From NCBI RefSeq assembly GCF_000689415.1, contig NZ_HG322950.1:3417501-3481500 (forward strand): DNA of 64,000 nt, written 5' to 3'. Positions 49,784-59,099 of this stretch are shown one piece after another. Positions within the stretch are counted from its first letter, which is position 1. Every line of letters starts with the position of its first letter. A program made the translations under genes and the position numbers. The stretch is from Pseudomonas knackmussii B13 (GTDB taxonomy: Bacteria; Pseudomonadota; Gammaproteobacteria; Pseudomonadales; Pseudomonadaceae). The notes beneath the pieces were generated by a model that had not been told where the DNA came from, searched no databases, and saw nothing but the letters and a program-made list of their open reading frames with translations.

Positions 49784-51757
49784 TCAGCACGGCGCTTCTT
49801 CGAGCGCATTCACGTGGCGTTGCAACTGGCGAACGAACTCGGAGAACTGGGGTGTCTCGTCTGTACTGGAGCGCTCGAACTCCTTATAGGGCGTGACGGC
49901 TTGCAATACTTTGCCCACGTTGGTCGGTGTGACGACATCGATGGCTGCACGGTTTCCGAGGTTGGAATGGGGCTTGGTCAACAGACGATACAGCGCCCAA
50001 GAATCTACATGCGGGCATTGGTTCATGAGCGCTTGGGCCAGCCGGCGCTTGAGCGGCACCAGTTGCCAGTCGGGAACGCGCTGCCCCCGGTTGCCCAAGC
50101 TGATGGACAGTAGCTTGCCTGCCTTCAGCTCGCGGTTGATCTGGTCTTTGGACTTCCCAGCCAGCTTCCCGAACAGCGCGACCGGCAGATTGTTCGGCGA
50201 CTCGTACATGGCCAGCATTTCCTCACGCTCGCGCTGGATGGCAGAGACCTCCGACTCAGGAGCATGCGCCGGAGGCGGCGGCACCTGCGACAGGCGCTGG
50301 AACGTGATTCCGCCGCTGTTGGGGGTCACGACGATGGGCGTGGCCGCCACGGGCGGTGAGCCGGAGACACCGGGCTCGGCGACCGTCGGGGCCACGTCCA
50401 CCGCTTCCTCCACTTCCGCCATCGCTGGCACCCCGTCGATACGGATGGTCAGGTGCGCGCTCGCAGCTTGCACTTCGCCCTGTTCGAGCAGGTCCAGGCG
50501 ATCGGCCCAGTCCTGCATCATGCGGCGACGCGGCTCCACGTACTTGGCGTGGTTGTAGGCCGAACTCACCTTGTTGGGGTCGGAGTGCGAAAGCTGCGCG
50601 TCCACCCAAATCTTCGGGTAGCCGATCTCGTTGAGTGCCGTCGAGATGGTGCCGCGGATGCCGTGCCCGGTCAGGCGCCCCTCGTAGCCCATGAGCTGCA
50701 CGGCCTTGTTGAGGGTGTTCTCGCTGATGCGTTTCTTGAGTTCGCTGCGGTGCGACAGCAGGTACTTCTGCGCCGGCCGCATCACGCCCAGGAGATAGCG
50801 CACGATCTCGATGGCCTGCAGGGACAGGGGCACGATGTAGGGCGGCACGTCCTGCGGCCGCTTGCCGGCCTTGCGCATTTCGTCCTGGAGTTGCTTGACG
50901 ACCTCCGGCGGGATGATCCAAAAGCCCCGGTCGAGGTCGAACTGCTCGGGTTCGGCCAACCGCAGCTCGCCCGTGCGCACCCCCGTCAGGAACAGTAGCC
51001 GCACGCCAAGCTGGGTCTGCCAGCCCCGGGGGTTGTAGCGTCGCAGCTTCTGAAGGAACTCGGGCAGTTCGGGCAGGTGCAGATAGGGGTTGTGGGCCAC
51101 CGGGGGCTTGGGCTCGGCCACCACGTCCAGGTCCGCAGCCGGGTTGACTTCCAGCCCCTCGGCGATGACCAAGGCATAGCGGAACATCTGGTTGAACCAG
51201 GTGCGGACCTTCTCGGCCGTGGTGAACGCCTTGCGCTTCTCGATCGCCGCCAGGACGCCCAGGAGCTGGGGCCGGCGAATGTCATAGATGGACATCTTCC
51301 CTAGGGTGGGCAGCACGTCCTTGTTGAAGATGCGCAGGATCTGCGAAAGCGTACTCTGGCGGCCTTCCTTGAGTTCCTTGCGGCGATGCTCGACCCAGGC
51401 ATCGAAGACGTTCTTGAAGGTGTATTCGCCGGCCAGCTTGGCCGCGTGCCGACGCTGATCGCGTTCGATTTGGGGATCGATCCCCCTGGCGATCAGGGCC
51501 TGGGCCTTGTCCCGCTCGGCGCGGGCCTCGCGCAGGCTGAGGGCAGGATAGCCGCCCAGGGCCATGCGCTTTTGCTTGCCCAGCCAGGAGTAGCGGAACA
51601 TCCAAGACTTGCCGCCTGCGGCAGAGACCATCAGGCTCAGGCAGTCGTTGTCGTAGAGGGTGTAGCGTTTGCCGGTGGTCTTGGCCTGCCGGACGATCAG
51701 ATCAGAGAGTGCCATTTCGAGGCTCCTAAGTAATGACTTAGGCCCTATGCTCGTCAT
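49784..51757 (-). CDS. intB13: P4-type tyrosine recombinase (ICE integrase)
   Basis: 657 residues, or 643 from ATG 51715 (MALSDLIVRQAK). The length equals that recorded for ICEclc IntB13. Modules: N-terminal DUF4102 arm-binding domain (YTLYDNDCLSLMVSAAGGKS, SLREARAERDKAQALIARG), central SAM-like core-binding domain, and catalytic domain with Arg in FLTGVRTGELRL, HGIRG (His-x-x-Arg), QLSHSDPNKV and Tyr in SAYNHAKY. An unusually long C-terminal extension of about 230 residues follows. It integrates and excises the element at the tRNA-Gly 3' end located 185 bp upstream of its start, and reads away from that end into the ICE. Confidence 0.95.
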   Translation of the reverse strand: MTSIGPKSLLRSLEMALSDLIVRQAKTTGKRYTLYDNDCLSLMVSAAGGKSWMFRYSWLGKQKRMALGGYPALSLREARAERDKAQALIARGIDPQIERDQRRHAAKLAGEYTFKNVFDAWVEHRRKELKEGRQSTLSQILRIFNKDVLPTLGKMSIYDIRRPQLLGVLAAIEKRKAFTTAEKVRTWFNQMFRYALVIAEGLEVNPAADLDVVAEPKPPVAHNPYLHLPELPEFLQKLRRYNPRGWQTQLGVRLLFLTGVRTGELRLAEPEQFDLDRGFWIIPPEVVKQLQDEMRKAGKRPQDVPPYIVPLSLQAIEIVRYLLGVMRPAQKYLLSHRSELKKRISENTLNKAVQLMGYEGRLTGHGIRGTISTALNEIGYPKIWVDAQLSHSDPNKVSSAYNHAKYVEPRRRMMQDWADRLDLLEQGEVQAASAHLTIRIDGVPAMAEVEEAVDVAPTVAEPGVSGSPPVAATPIVVTPNSGGITFQRLSQVPPPPAHAPESEVSAIQREREEMLAMYESPNNLPVALFGKLAGKSKDQINRELKAGKLLSISLGNRGQRVPDWQLVPLKRRLAQALMNQCPHVDSWALYRLLTKPHSNLGNRAAIDVVTPTNVGKVLQAVTPYKEFERSSTDETPQFSEFVRQLQRHVNALEEAPC

Positions 51758-51873
51758 GGTTCCCGCTCAGCCCCAGCAACTATCCGGAAGCCGCCTCACC
51801 CGTATTCCTGTGCCTAGATTGGCGCCTAAAAAAGGCTGGCTGTGGGTGGATTTCCGTGGCGCTCGCTGGAATG

Positions 51874-51899
51874 AAAAAAGGGGCCGAAGCCCCTCTTTT
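51874..51899. terminator. Hairpin terminator between tRNA-Gly and integrase
   Basis: AGGGGC-CGAA-GCCCCT stem-loop flanked by six A on one side and TCTTTT on the other. It works as a Rho-independent terminator for minus-strand transcription coming through tRNA-Gly (GGGGC...then TTTTTT), insulating int from the host tRNA promoter. It could also act in the other direction. Confidence 0.8.
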
Positions 51900-51941
51900 C
51901 AACGACTTACAGACGTCAGTAGAAGTCTGTAGATCATAACT

Positions 51942-52017
<76 letters not shown>

Positions 52018-52035
52018 GTCGCGTTGACGGGCGCC

Positions 52036-52063
52036 ATTCTAACTTTTTCTGATGCCTCGTCAA
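52036..52063 (-). promoter_or_regulatory. Promoter of tRNA-Gly
   Basis: On the minus strand TTGACG and TAGAAT are spaced 16 bp apart, a good sigma-70 promoter, 19 bp before the tRNA 5' end. A GC-rich discriminator follows (GGCGCCCG), typical of stringently controlled stable-RNA promoters. Confidence 0.78.
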
Positions 52064-52083
52064 CCCTTTGATTCAAAAAAAGT

Positions 52084-52644
52084 TTATTTCTCTTTCGGGG
52101 TGGTGCTCAGGTGCGGCCAGGCGGCCAGCAGATAATGCAGCATCGACCACAGGGTAAGTGCGGCGGCGATAATAAGCAGCGCATAGCCGGTCACTACCCA
52201 GAACGAGATTACTGGCGAGTTGGCCAACAGGATGACCAGCGCCGCCATTTGCGCGGCGGTCTTCCATTTGCCGAGGCTGGATACCGCTACATGCGCGCGG
52301 GCGCCGAGTTCGGCCATCCATTCGCGCAGGGCCGAAACCACGATCTCGCGGCCGATGATGATTACCGCCGGCAGGGTCAGCCAGAGGTTGGCGTGCTCTT
52401 CCACCAGCAGCACCAGGGCCACCGCGACCATCAGCTTGTCTGCCACCGGGTCGAGGAAAGCACCGAACGGCGTGCTCTGCCCCAGCTTCCGCGCGAGGTA
52501 TCCATCCAGCCAGTCGGTAGCCGCCGCCAGGGCGAACACTGCGCTCGCCGCCAGGTGACTGGCCGGGAACGGGAGATAGAACAGCAGGATGAAGAACGGA
52601 ATCAGGAAGACACGAAGCAGGGTTAACAGGTTCGGAATATTCAT
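52084..52644 (-). CDS. pgsA: CDP-diacylglycerol-glycerol-3-phosphate 3-phosphatidyltransferase
   Basis: 186 residues from ATG 52644 (MNIPNLLTLLRVFLIPFFIL). CDP-alcohol phosphotransferase motif DWLDGYLARKL, then GAFLDPVADKLM, with the Asp residues that bind metal. About five membrane helices. It makes phosphatidylglycerol phosphate for anionic phospholipid synthesis. Order gacA-uvrC-pgsA-tRNA-Gly is the normal Pseudomonas chromosomal arrangement. Confidence 0.95.
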   Translation of the reverse strand: MNIPNLLTLLRVFLIPFFILLFYLPFPASHLAASAVFALAAATDWLDGYLARKLGQSTPFGAFLDPVADKLMVAVALVLLVEEHANLWLTLPAVIIIGREIVVSALREWMAELGARAHVAVSSLGKWKTAAQMAALVILLANSPVISFWVVTGYALLIIAAALTLWSMLHYLLAAWPHLSTTPKEK

Positions 52645-52678
52645 CGGGACCACTGGCCGGTGAGTTGAGCCCGGCATT

Positions 52679-54505
52679 CTACTCGCTGTGCAAAGCAGCA
52701 TAAATCTGCTCGGCCAGCTTTTTGCTGATCCCCGGGGCTTTGGCGATTTCATCGATACTGGCGCGCCCGAGTTCCTGCAACCCGCCGAAATGCTTGAGCA
52801 AGTCGCGGCGCCGCTTCGGCCCCACGCCCGGCACCTCTTCCAGGCTCGACGTACGCCGCGCCTTGCCCCGGCGCGCGCGGTGGCCGGTGATGGCGAAACG
52901 GTGCGATTCGTCACGGATCTGCTGGATCAGGTGCAGCGCCGGGGAATTGCCCGGCAGGGTGAACTCGTGCTCGGCGTCGTTCAGGTAGAGGGTTTCCAGG
53001 CCCGGCTTGCGCGTCACGCCCTTGGCCACGCCCAGCAGGATGAGGCCCACCACCGAAAGCTCCTGGAGCACTTCCTGGGCCATGGCCAGTTGCCCCTTGC
53101 CGCCGTCCACCAGGAGGATGTCGGGCATCTTACCCTCGCCTTCCTTGAGCCGACTGAAGCGTCGCGTGAGCGCCTGGTGCATGGCGGCGTAGTCGTCGCC
53201 GGGGGTGATGCCTTCGATATTAAAGCGACGGTAGTCGGACTTCAGCGGGCCCTCGGGGCCGAACACCACACAGGAGGCCACGGTCGCCTCGCCGCTGGAA
53301 TGGCTGATGTCGAAGCACTCCAGGCGCTGCGGTGGTTCGTCCAGGTCCAGCGCTTCGGCCAGCGCCTCGAAACGCGCGGCCACGTGCTGCCGGTTGGCCA
53401 GGCGCGCGGCCAGGGCCTGTTCGGCATTGGTCACCGCCAGTTGCTGCCAGCGCGCCCGCGTGCCGCGCACGCGGTGGCTGATCTCCAGTTCGCGGCCGCG
53501 CGCGGTGGCGATGGCTTCGATCAGTACCGGGAAGTCCTCGTGGACCGCATTGACGATCAACTCGGCCGGCAAGTCGCGCTCGTGGTGGCTCAGGTAGTAC
53601 TGACCAAGGAAGGCCAGCAGCACTTCGTCGAGTTCTTCCTCGATACCGACCTGCGGGAAGAAGTTCTTGCTGCCCAATACGCGCCCGCCACGCACGCTGA
53701 TCAGGTGCACGCAGGCGCCGCCCGGGTTGACGATGGCGGCGATCACGTCGACGTCGCCGCTACCGCCTTCCATGCTCTGCTGGTCCTGCACACGGCGCAG
53801 GATCGCCACCTGGTCGCGCAGTTCGGCGGCTTTCTCGAAGTCCAGGCGCATCGCCGCCTGCTCCATGCCGCTGTTCAGCTCATCGGCCAGCTGGTTGCTG
53901 CGGCCTTCGAGGAACATCACCGAGTGACGCACGTCCTCGGCGTATTCCTCCGGGCTGACCAGGCCGACACAAGGCCCCTTGCAGCGCTTGATCTGGTATT
54001 GCAGGCACGGCCGGGTACGGTTGCGGAAGTAGCTGTCTTCGCACTGGCGCACCAGGAACGCCTTCTGCAGCAACGCCAGGCTCTCGCGGATCGCTCCGGC
54101 ACTGGGATACGGGCCGAAGTACCGACCCTTCTGCTTCTTCGCCCCGCGATGGATCGACAGCCGCGGGTACTCGTCCTCGCTGGAGAGGAACACGTATGGG
54201 TACGATTTATCGTCGCGCAGGAGGATGTTGTAGGGCGGCCGCCATTCCTTGATCAGCGTCTGCTCGAGCAGCAGCGCCTCGGTCTCGTTGGCGGTGATGG
54301 TCGTCTCGACCTGGCTGATGCGCGCCACCAGGGCGGCGGTCTTGGGCGCGAGGCCGGTCTTGCGGAAGTAGCTGGCCAGGCGCTTCTTCAGGTTCTTCGC
54401 CTTGCCGACGTAGAGCAGCTTGGCGTCCACATCGAACATGCGGTAGACGCCGGGGCGGCCGCTGCAGGTGGCGAGGAAGGCCGCCGAATCGAACACCGCG
54501 CTCAT
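52679..54505 (-). CDS. uvrC: Excinuclease ABC subunit C
   Basis: 608 residues. N-terminal GIY-YIG nuclease (GVYRMFDVDAKLLYVGKAKN), Cys-rich region (CLQYQIKRCKGPCVG), UVR motif near residue 205-235, RNase H-like endonuclease (ECFDISHSSGEATVASCVVF, DILLVDGGKGQL) and C-terminal helix-hairpin-helix repeats (LEEVPGVGPKRRRDLLKHFG). Makes both incisions in nucleotide excision repair. The start abuts the gacA stop, as in other pseudomonads. Confidence 0.97.
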   Translation of the reverse strand: MSAVFDSAAFLATCSGRPGVYRMFDVDAKLLYVGKAKNLKKRLASYFRKTGLAPKTAALVARISQVETTITANETEALLLEQTLIKEWRPPYNILLRDDKSYPYVFLSSEDEYPRLSIHRGAKKQKGRYFGPYPSAGAIRESLALLQKAFLVRQCEDSYFRNRTRPCLQYQIKRCKGPCVGLVSPEEYAEDVRHSVMFLEGRSNQLADELNSGMEQAAMRLDFEKAAELRDQVAILRRVQDQQSMEGGSGDVDVIAAIVNPGGACVHLISVRGGRVLGSKNFFPQVGIEEELDEVLLAFLGQYYLSHHERDLPAELIVNAVHEDFPVLIEAIATARGRELEISHRVRGTRARWQQLAVTNAEQALAARLANRQHVAARFEALAEALDLDEPPQRLECFDISHSSGEATVASCVVFGPEGPLKSDYRRFNIEGITPGDDYAAMHQALTRRFSRLKEGEGKMPDILLVDGGKGQLAMAQEVLQELSVVGLILLGVAKGVTRKPGLETLYLNDAEHEFTLPGNSPALHLIQQIRDESHRFAITGHRARRGKARRTSSLEEVPGVGPKRRRDLLKHFGGLQELGRASIDEIAKAPGISKKLAEQIYAALHSE

Positions 54506-55150
54506 CTAGTTGCTGGCATCCACCATGCCGTGGCGCACCGCCAGCAGGGCCAGCTCGACGTCGCTGGTGATGGAGAGCTTCTCGAAGATGCGGTAGCGGT
54601 AGGTGTTCACCGTCTTCGGCGACAGGCAAAGCTTGTCGGAGATGCTCTGCACCTTGTGGCAGTTGGCGATCATCAGGGCGATCTGGATTTCGCGTTCGGA
54701 CAGCGCGTCGAACGGCGAGCCGTTCTTCTCCGGCTCGAAGGACTTCAGCGCGAGGGTCTGGGCGATCTGCGGGCTGATGTAGCGATGCCCGGCGAACACC
54801 TGGCGGATGGCCTGGACCATTTCCTCCAGCGCCGCACCCTTGGTCAGGTAGCCGGAGGCGCCGGCCTGCATCAGGCGCGTCGGGAAAGGATCGTCCTCGC
54901 ACACGGTCACGGCCAGCACGCGCACGTCCGGCTGGCTGCGCAGCAGCTTGCGGGTGGCTTCCAGGCCGCCGATGCCCGGCATCTTCACGTCCATCAGGAC
55001 CACGTCGGGCTTGAGCTCGCGGGCCAGCTTCAGGGCGTTCTCGCCGGAATCGGCCTGCCCTACCACCTGCAGGCCGTCGATGTCGGCAAGCATGCGAGAA
55101 ATACCGGTGCGCACCAGATCGTGATCGTCGACCACCAGCACCTTAATCAC
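54506..55150 (-). CDS. gacA: Response regulator GacA
   Basis: 214 residues from GTG 55150, giving (M)IKVLVVDDHDLVRTGISRML as in other GacA proteins. A longer frame adds four unlikely residues. Receiver domain with phospho-acceptor Asp54 (LMDVKMPG), and a LuxR-type helix-turn-helix at the end (LSEREIQIALMIANC, ISDKLCLSPKTVNTYRYRIF). Global activator of small RNAs RsmY/Z under GacS. In the host it would govern secondary metabolism and lifestyle changes. It is not part of the ICE. Confidence 0.97.
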   Translation of the reverse strand: MIKVLVVDDHDLVRTGISRMLADIDGLQVVGQADSGENALKLARELKPDVVLMDVKMPGIGGLEATRKLLRSQPDVRVLAVTVCEDDPFPTRLMQAGASGYLTKGAALEEMVQAIRQVFAGHRYISPQIAQTLALKSFEPEKNGSPFDALSEREIQIALMIANCHKVQSISDKLCLSPKTVNTYRYRIFEKLSITSDVELALLAVRHGMVDASN

Positions 55151-55492
55151 GCAGCACCTCATTGCACAGAATTGGGAATTCGGTCGCTCGTCGGAGCACC
55201 GTGGAATCCGCGAACCTTAACAGAAAGCAATGCTCTGACCTAGCTTGGAACATGGGTGCCAAAAAGCAAACGCCAGGAAAATATCATGCGTCCCGAGCCG
55301 CGGGGCGCACACTTCGCCTGGAAGTCGGCAAGCTGTCAAGGACGGGCATTTCGAGCCTTTCGCTCGGGAACGCGCAAGTCGTCGGTTGACCCGCACGTCG
55401 AGAACGCACCGCAGCGCGCCAGGTGCCATGCTGGAGGCATGATTCGACGAGCTGCGTCACCGCCCGTCCCCTGCCCATGAGGACCGTCGACC
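55151..55492. other. Intergenic region gacA to PLP gene
   Basis: 342 bp with no supported gene. It should hold the gacA promoter on the minus strand and the PLP-gene promoter on the plus strand. No clear motif was identified. Confidence 0.6.
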
Positions 55493-56413
55493 ATGTCCCT
55501 GCACATCGAAACCCCTCTGATCGAATCCCTGCCGCTCAGCCGCCAGGCCGGGCGCAGCATCTGGCTGAAGCTGGAGGCATTGCAGCCCAGCGGTTCCTTC
55601 AAGCTGCGCGGCATCGGCCTGGCCTGCGAAACCTATGCGCAGCAGGGCAAGCGACGTTTCGTGTCGTCCTCCGGTGGCAATGCCGGCGTCGCAGTGGCCT
55701 ACGCTGGCCAACGTCTGGGTGTGCCGGTAACCGTGGTGGTGCCGGAATCCACCACCGAGCGCGCGCGGAACCTGCTGCGCGAGCTGAACGCCGAGCTGAT
55801 CGTGCACGGCGCCAGCTGGGCCGAAGCCAATACCCTGGCACAGTCGCTGCTCGACGATGAGAGCGCTTTTCTCCATCCCTTCGACCACCGCCTGCTCTGG
55901 CGCGGCCATGCCAGCCTGGTCGACGAGGTTGCGCGCAGCGGCTTCAGGCCGGATGCCGTCGTCCTATCCGTCGGCGGCGGCGGCCTGCTCTCCGGTGTCA
56001 TCGAGGGGCTCGAACGCAACGACTGGGGCGAGCTGCCAGTGATCGCCGTGGAAACCCGCGGCGCCGACTCGCTCAACCAGGCGCTGCGCGCCGGCACCCG
56101 CATCACGCTGGAAGCCATCACCAGTATCGCCACCTCGCTGGGCGCCAAGCAGGTGTGCGAGCGCGCCTTCGACCTCGCCCGAAGCCATGATGTGCGCAGT
56201 GTCGTGGTGTCCGATCGCGCTGCGGTAAATGCCTGCGAGCGCTTCCTCGACGACCACCGCCTGCTGGTCGAACCAGCCTGCGGCGCCAGCCTGGCCATGG
56301 CCTACGAAGGCGCCGAGGCGTTGGAAGGCTTCGACAAGGTGCTGATCGTGGTCTGCGGTGGCGTCACCGCGACGGTCGACAACCTGCGCGAATGGGCACG
56401 GGTCTGCGCCTAG
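55493..56413 (+). CDS. PLP-dependent serine/threonine dehydratase-like enzyme
   Basis: 306 residues, fold type II. The PLP Lys is in PSGSFKLRG, the substrate loop is SSSGGNAGVA, and the phosphate-binding Gly loop is LSVGGGGLLSG. Closest in style to eukaryote-like L-serine/threonine dehydratases, lacking any regulatory C-terminal domain. Deaminates Ser/Thr to pyruvate or 2-oxobutyrate. Converges with, and overlaps by 4 bp, the Rieske ferredoxin gene of the hydroquinone cluster. No link to that pathway is evident. Confidence 0.87.
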   Translation: MSLHIETPLIESLPLSRQAGRSIWLKLEALQPSGSFKLRGIGLACETYAQQGKRRFVSSSGGNAGVAVAYAGQRLGVPVTVVVPESTTERARNLLRELNAELIVHGASWAEANTLAQSLLDDESAFLHPFDHRLLWRGHASLVDEVARSGFRPDAVVLSVGGGGLLSGVIEGLERNDWGELPVIAVETRGADSLNQALRAGTRITLEAITSIATSLGAKQVCERAFDLARSHDVRSVVVSDRAAVNACERFLDDHRLLVEPACGASLAMAYEGAEALEGFDKVLIVVCGGVTATVDNLREWARVCA

Positions 56414-56769
56414 AAATCCGCATTCGCGGCGGCCGTCAGCAACCACAGGCGGCCCTCCTCCAGGCGAAACGGCTGCGCCTGCAGGTGGGCGCCGGTACAG
56501 GGACCGTCGACACACAGGCCATCCTCGAAGCGGAACATAGCGCTGTGATGGGCGCACATCAGCCATTGCCGGCCGTAGGTGCAGAACTCCCCGGAACGAA
56601 AATCCAGCGGCACCGAGAAATGCGGACAGCGATTGCGATACAGCCAGGCCTCGCTGCCACGCCGCACCGCCACCAGCGCCAGGCGCTCGCCATCCAAGGC
56701 CAGCTCCAGGGACTTGGCGCCGCCGTCGGGGATCTCCTCCAGGGCGCAGAGCTCAGTGGCGTCCACCAT
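56410..56769 (-). CDS. Rieske-type [2Fe-2S] ferredoxin
   Basis: 119 residues from ATG 56769, which shares one base with the upstream stop (TGATG). Cluster ligands are CPHFSVPL and CAHHSAMF, spaced as in small Rieske ferredoxins. Last gene of the hydroquinone/hydroxyquinol operon. In analogous clusters (hap of P. fluorescens ACB, pnp of Pseudomonas WBC-3) a ferredoxin gene also trails the ring-cleavage genes, possibly to re-reduce a dioxygenase iron centre. Confidence 0.86.
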   Translation of the reverse strand: MVDATELCALEEIPDGGAKSLELALDGERLALVAVRRGSEAWLYRNRCPHFSVPLDFRSGEFCTYGRQWLMCAHHSAMFRFEDGLCVDGPCTGAHLQAQPFRLEEGRLWLLTAAANADF

Positions 56770-57080
56770 CAGCTCCTCAGTTCCGGGTTGCCCAGGCCCC
56801 AGTTCCACGGGCGGATCTCGATGCGCTCGAAGATGCCCGCGCGCACATAGGGGTCGTCGTCGAGGAAGGCGCGCACTTCATCCAGTGAAGCGGCCTGCAC
56901 CACCAGCAAGGTGCCGTTCATGCAGCCATCGGCGGCATCCAGCGTCGGCCCGCCAAGGCGCACGACGACCCGATGGGGCGATGGATCACGCAAGTGCTCC
57001 CGGTGCGCCGAACGTATGCGCTGGCGCAGGGCCAACTGCTCCGGCTTGTCGGTGGCGAACACGGCGAAGTACTGGTGCAT
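56769..57080 (-). CDS. YciI-family protein in hydroxyquinol cluster
   Basis: 103 residues from ATG 57080 (MHQYFAVFATDKPEQLALRQ). YciI fold: RSAHREHLRD, VVRLGGPTLDAADGCMNGTL, LVVQAASLDEVRAFLDDDPY and ending RPWNWGLGNPE. Clear paralogue of the ICE protein at 49231-49575. Packed between the intradiol dioxygenase (2-bp gap) and the ferredoxin (1-bp overlap), so it is part of the same pathway. Muconolactone-isomerase-like chemistry is a reasonable guess, not shown. Confidence 0.86.
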   Translation of the reverse strand: MHQYFAVFATDKPEQLALRQRIRSAHREHLRDPSPHRVVVRLGGPTLDAADGCMNGTLLVVQAASLDEVRAFLDDDPYVRAGIFERIEIRPWNWGLGNPELRS

Positions 57081-57082
57081 CG

Positions 57083-57949
57083 TCAGCCTCGCTCCAGCAC
57101 GAAGTCGTAGCGCGCCAGGCGGAACTCCCCGGCGAAGTCGAACTCGGCGGCCAGCGCGTGATCGGTCCCGCAAGGCTCGTAGACCACCCGCAGGGAATCC
57201 TTGACGCCAAATACCGCGTCGGAATCCAGGTACGGATCGTCGTGGTTGAACAGGTGGGTCACCAGGGTGCGCTGGCCGGCGGCCTCGATCATGAAATGCA
57301 GATGCGCCGGACGCCACGGATGGCGGCCGGTGGCCGCGAGCAACTGGCCGACCGGGCCGTCGGTGGGAATCGGGTAGCTGACCGGGACTATCGTGCGGAT
57401 GGCGTAACGCCCTTCCGCGTCGGTGCGGTAGCGTCCGCGCAGGTTGCCCTGCGGCTGTGCCTCGTCCTGGCCGGAATACATGCCGTTCTCGGCGGTCTGC
57501 CAGACGTCCAGCAGCGCCCCGACGACCGGCCGGCCATCGGCATCGAGCACACGGCCGGTGACCAGCGCCGGTACGCCGGGGCTGAAGGCCATGTTCTCGC
57601 CATGGCCGCGCTCCGGCATGCCGGCAATGTAGAAGGGACCGAAAACGGTGCTTTCGGTGACGTGCTCGGCGGCGCGGTGGTTGATCGCATCGACCAGCAT
57701 CGACAGGCCGATCACATCCGACAGCAGGATGAATTCCTGGCGCACCAGGCCGTCGCACTTCTGTCCGGTGGCGGTGAGAAAGCGGATGCCTTCGAACCAT
57801 TCGGCCTCGGTCAGCTCCACTTCGCTGGCGAAGGCGTGCAGATGGCGCACCAGGCTCTGCACGAGCTGGCGCAGGCGCGGGTCGGCGGTGCCGGCGAAGC
57901 TGGCGACCGCCTGGGCAGTGATTCGGGATTCGGGGCTGAGGGTTGTCAT
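57083..57949 (-). CDS. Hydroxyquinol 1,2-dioxygenase (intradiol)
   Basis: 288 residues from ATG 57949 (MTTLSPESRITAQAVASFAG). Intradiol dioxygenase with N-terminal helical domain, STVFGPFYIAGMPE, DVWQTAENGMYSGQD (first Tyr ligand), YPIPTDGPVG and WRPAHLHF (two His ligands). Sequence style matches hydroxyquinol rather than catechol dioxygenases. Cleaves benzene-1,2,4-triol to maleylacetate, feeding the reductase encoded just upstream. The frame is open further upstream, but that part overlaps the reductase gene in another frame and is not coding. Confidence 0.92.
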   Translation of the reverse strand: MTTLSPESRITAQAVASFAGTADPRLRQLVQSLVRHLHAFASEVELTEAEWFEGIRFLTATGQKCDGLVRQEFILLSDVIGLSMLVDAINHRAAEHVTESTVFGPFYIAGMPERGHGENMAFSPGVPALVTGRVLDADGRPVVGALLDVWQTAENGMYSGQDEAQPQGNLRGRYRTDAEGRYAIRTIVPVSYPIPTDGPVGQLLAATGRHPWRPAHLHFMIEAAGQRTLVTHLFNHDDPYLDSDAVFGVKDSLRVVYEPCGTDHALAAEFDFAGEFRLARYDFVLERG

Positions 57950-58023
57950 TGTTGTTCTCGCTCTCGACGGACGGCGGCGCCCCGCCTGCCAGCCACGGCC
58001 GGCAGCCGGGGCGCCGGCGACGA

Positions 58024-59091
58024 TCAGGCCGGTGGCAGGCCCAGGCGGGCGCGCTCGAGCAGCGCCTCGATGGCCGCCTGCTCGAACGGCCGCGGGTTGT
58101 AGTAAGGGCTGGCGCAAGCGATGCGCGCGGTTTCCGCGGGGCCGTCCGGCGGCAGGCCGATGGCCTCCAGCGCCAGCGGGATGCCGAGCTTGCGGTTGAG
58201 GGCGAACAGCAGTGCCCCCACCTCCTCCGCCCGCTCGCCGCCCAGCGCACGCGCCGCGCGGGTCAGCGGCCCGGCGGCAGCTTCGCGGTTGTAGTGCGCG
58301 GCATGCGGCAGGACGATGGCGTGGGCCTGGGCGTGCGGCAGGTTGAAGGTGCCGCCGAGGGTATGGCAGAGCTTGTGGTGGATGGCCATGCCCACCGAGC
58401 CCAGGCAGATGCCCGCCAGCCAGGCGCCGTAGAGCGCGCGGCCACGCGCATCTTCGTTCAGCGGATCGGCGACCACCTCCGGCAGGGCTTCGGCCAGGGC
58501 GCGGATCGACTCCTCGGCCATCAGGCTGACGATGGGGTTGGCGTCCTGGGCATACAGCGCCTCTACCGCATGGGCCATGGCGTTCATGCCCGAGCAGGCG
58601 GAAATCGCCGGCGGCAGCGTCAGGGTCAGCTGCGGGTCGTAGATCACCGTCTTCGGCAGCACCCGCAGGTCGCGCCCGGTCTTCTTCAGACGGTTCTCGG
58701 TGAGCCCCCAGATGGGTGTCATCTCGGAGCCGGCGTAGGTGGTTGGGATCGCCAGGATCGGCAATCCGGAATCCAGCGCGATGGCCTTGCCCAGGCCGAT
58801 GGTCGAACCGCCGCCGACGGCCACACAGCAATCGGCCCCCAGGCGCGCGGCCTCGGCGCGGGCGGCCTGGGCCACTTCCAGTGGTACATGCATCACCGCC
58901 TGCGGGTAGACGCCGGCGCTGCGCGCGCCGAGCAGTTCGGCGACGCGCTCACCCTGGGCGCGCTGCTCCGGTGTTGTGAGGATGAGCGCGCGTTCGGCGC
59001 CCAGGCGCTGGATCTCCTCGCCCAGGCTGGCCAGCGAACCGGCACCGAAGACCACGCGGCTCGGCATGCCCTGGTAGATGAATGACTGCAT
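58024..59091 (-). CDS. Maleylacetate reductase (chromosomal)
   Basis: 355 residues from ATG 59091 (MQSFIYQGMPSRVVFGAGSL). Same motif set as ClcE: GGGSTIGLGKAIAL, IPTTYAGSEMTPIWGLTENR, AMAHAVEALYA and HHKLCHTLGG. Reduces maleylacetate to 3-oxoadipate, the shared end of the hydroquinone and hydroxyquinol branches. 74 bp before the intradiol dioxygenase gene and 8 bp after the aldehyde dehydrogenase gene. Functionally redundant with ICE-borne clcE. Confidence 0.93.
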   Translation of the reverse strand: MQSFIYQGMPSRVVFGAGSLASLGEEIQRLGAERALILTTPEQRAQGERVAELLGARSAGVYPQAVMHVPLEVAQAARAEAARLGADCCVAVGGGSTIGLGKAIALDSGLPILAIPTTYAGSEMTPIWGLTENRLKKTGRDLRVLPKTVIYDPQLTLTLPPAISACSGMNAMAHAVEALYAQDANPIVSLMAEESIRALAEALPEVVADPLNEDARGRALYGAWLAGICLGSVGMAIHHKLCHTLGGTFNLPHAQAHAIVLPHAAHYNREAAAGPLTRAARALGGERAEEVGALLFALNRKLGIPLALEAIGLPPDGPAETARIACASPYYNPRPFEQAAIEALLERARLGLPPA

Positions 59092-59099
59092 GGCGGACC

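Noticed and set aside
52688..55243. 851-codon open frame antisense to uvrC and gacA
   Set aside because: It is a by-product of high GC third positions. The opposite strand encodes well-known full-length UvrC and GacA, and the antisense protein has no recognisable domain.
56579..58102. 507-codon open frame on the plus strand across the hydroxyquinol genes
   Set aside because: Antisense to the ferredoxin, YciI and intradiol dioxygenase genes, all with clear motifs. Composition is that of a shadow frame.
57083..58831. Apparent fusion of the intradiol dioxygenase with an N-terminal 290-residue extension
   Set aside because: The extension is the maleylacetate reductase gene read in the wrong frame. 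The real start is the ATG at 57949.
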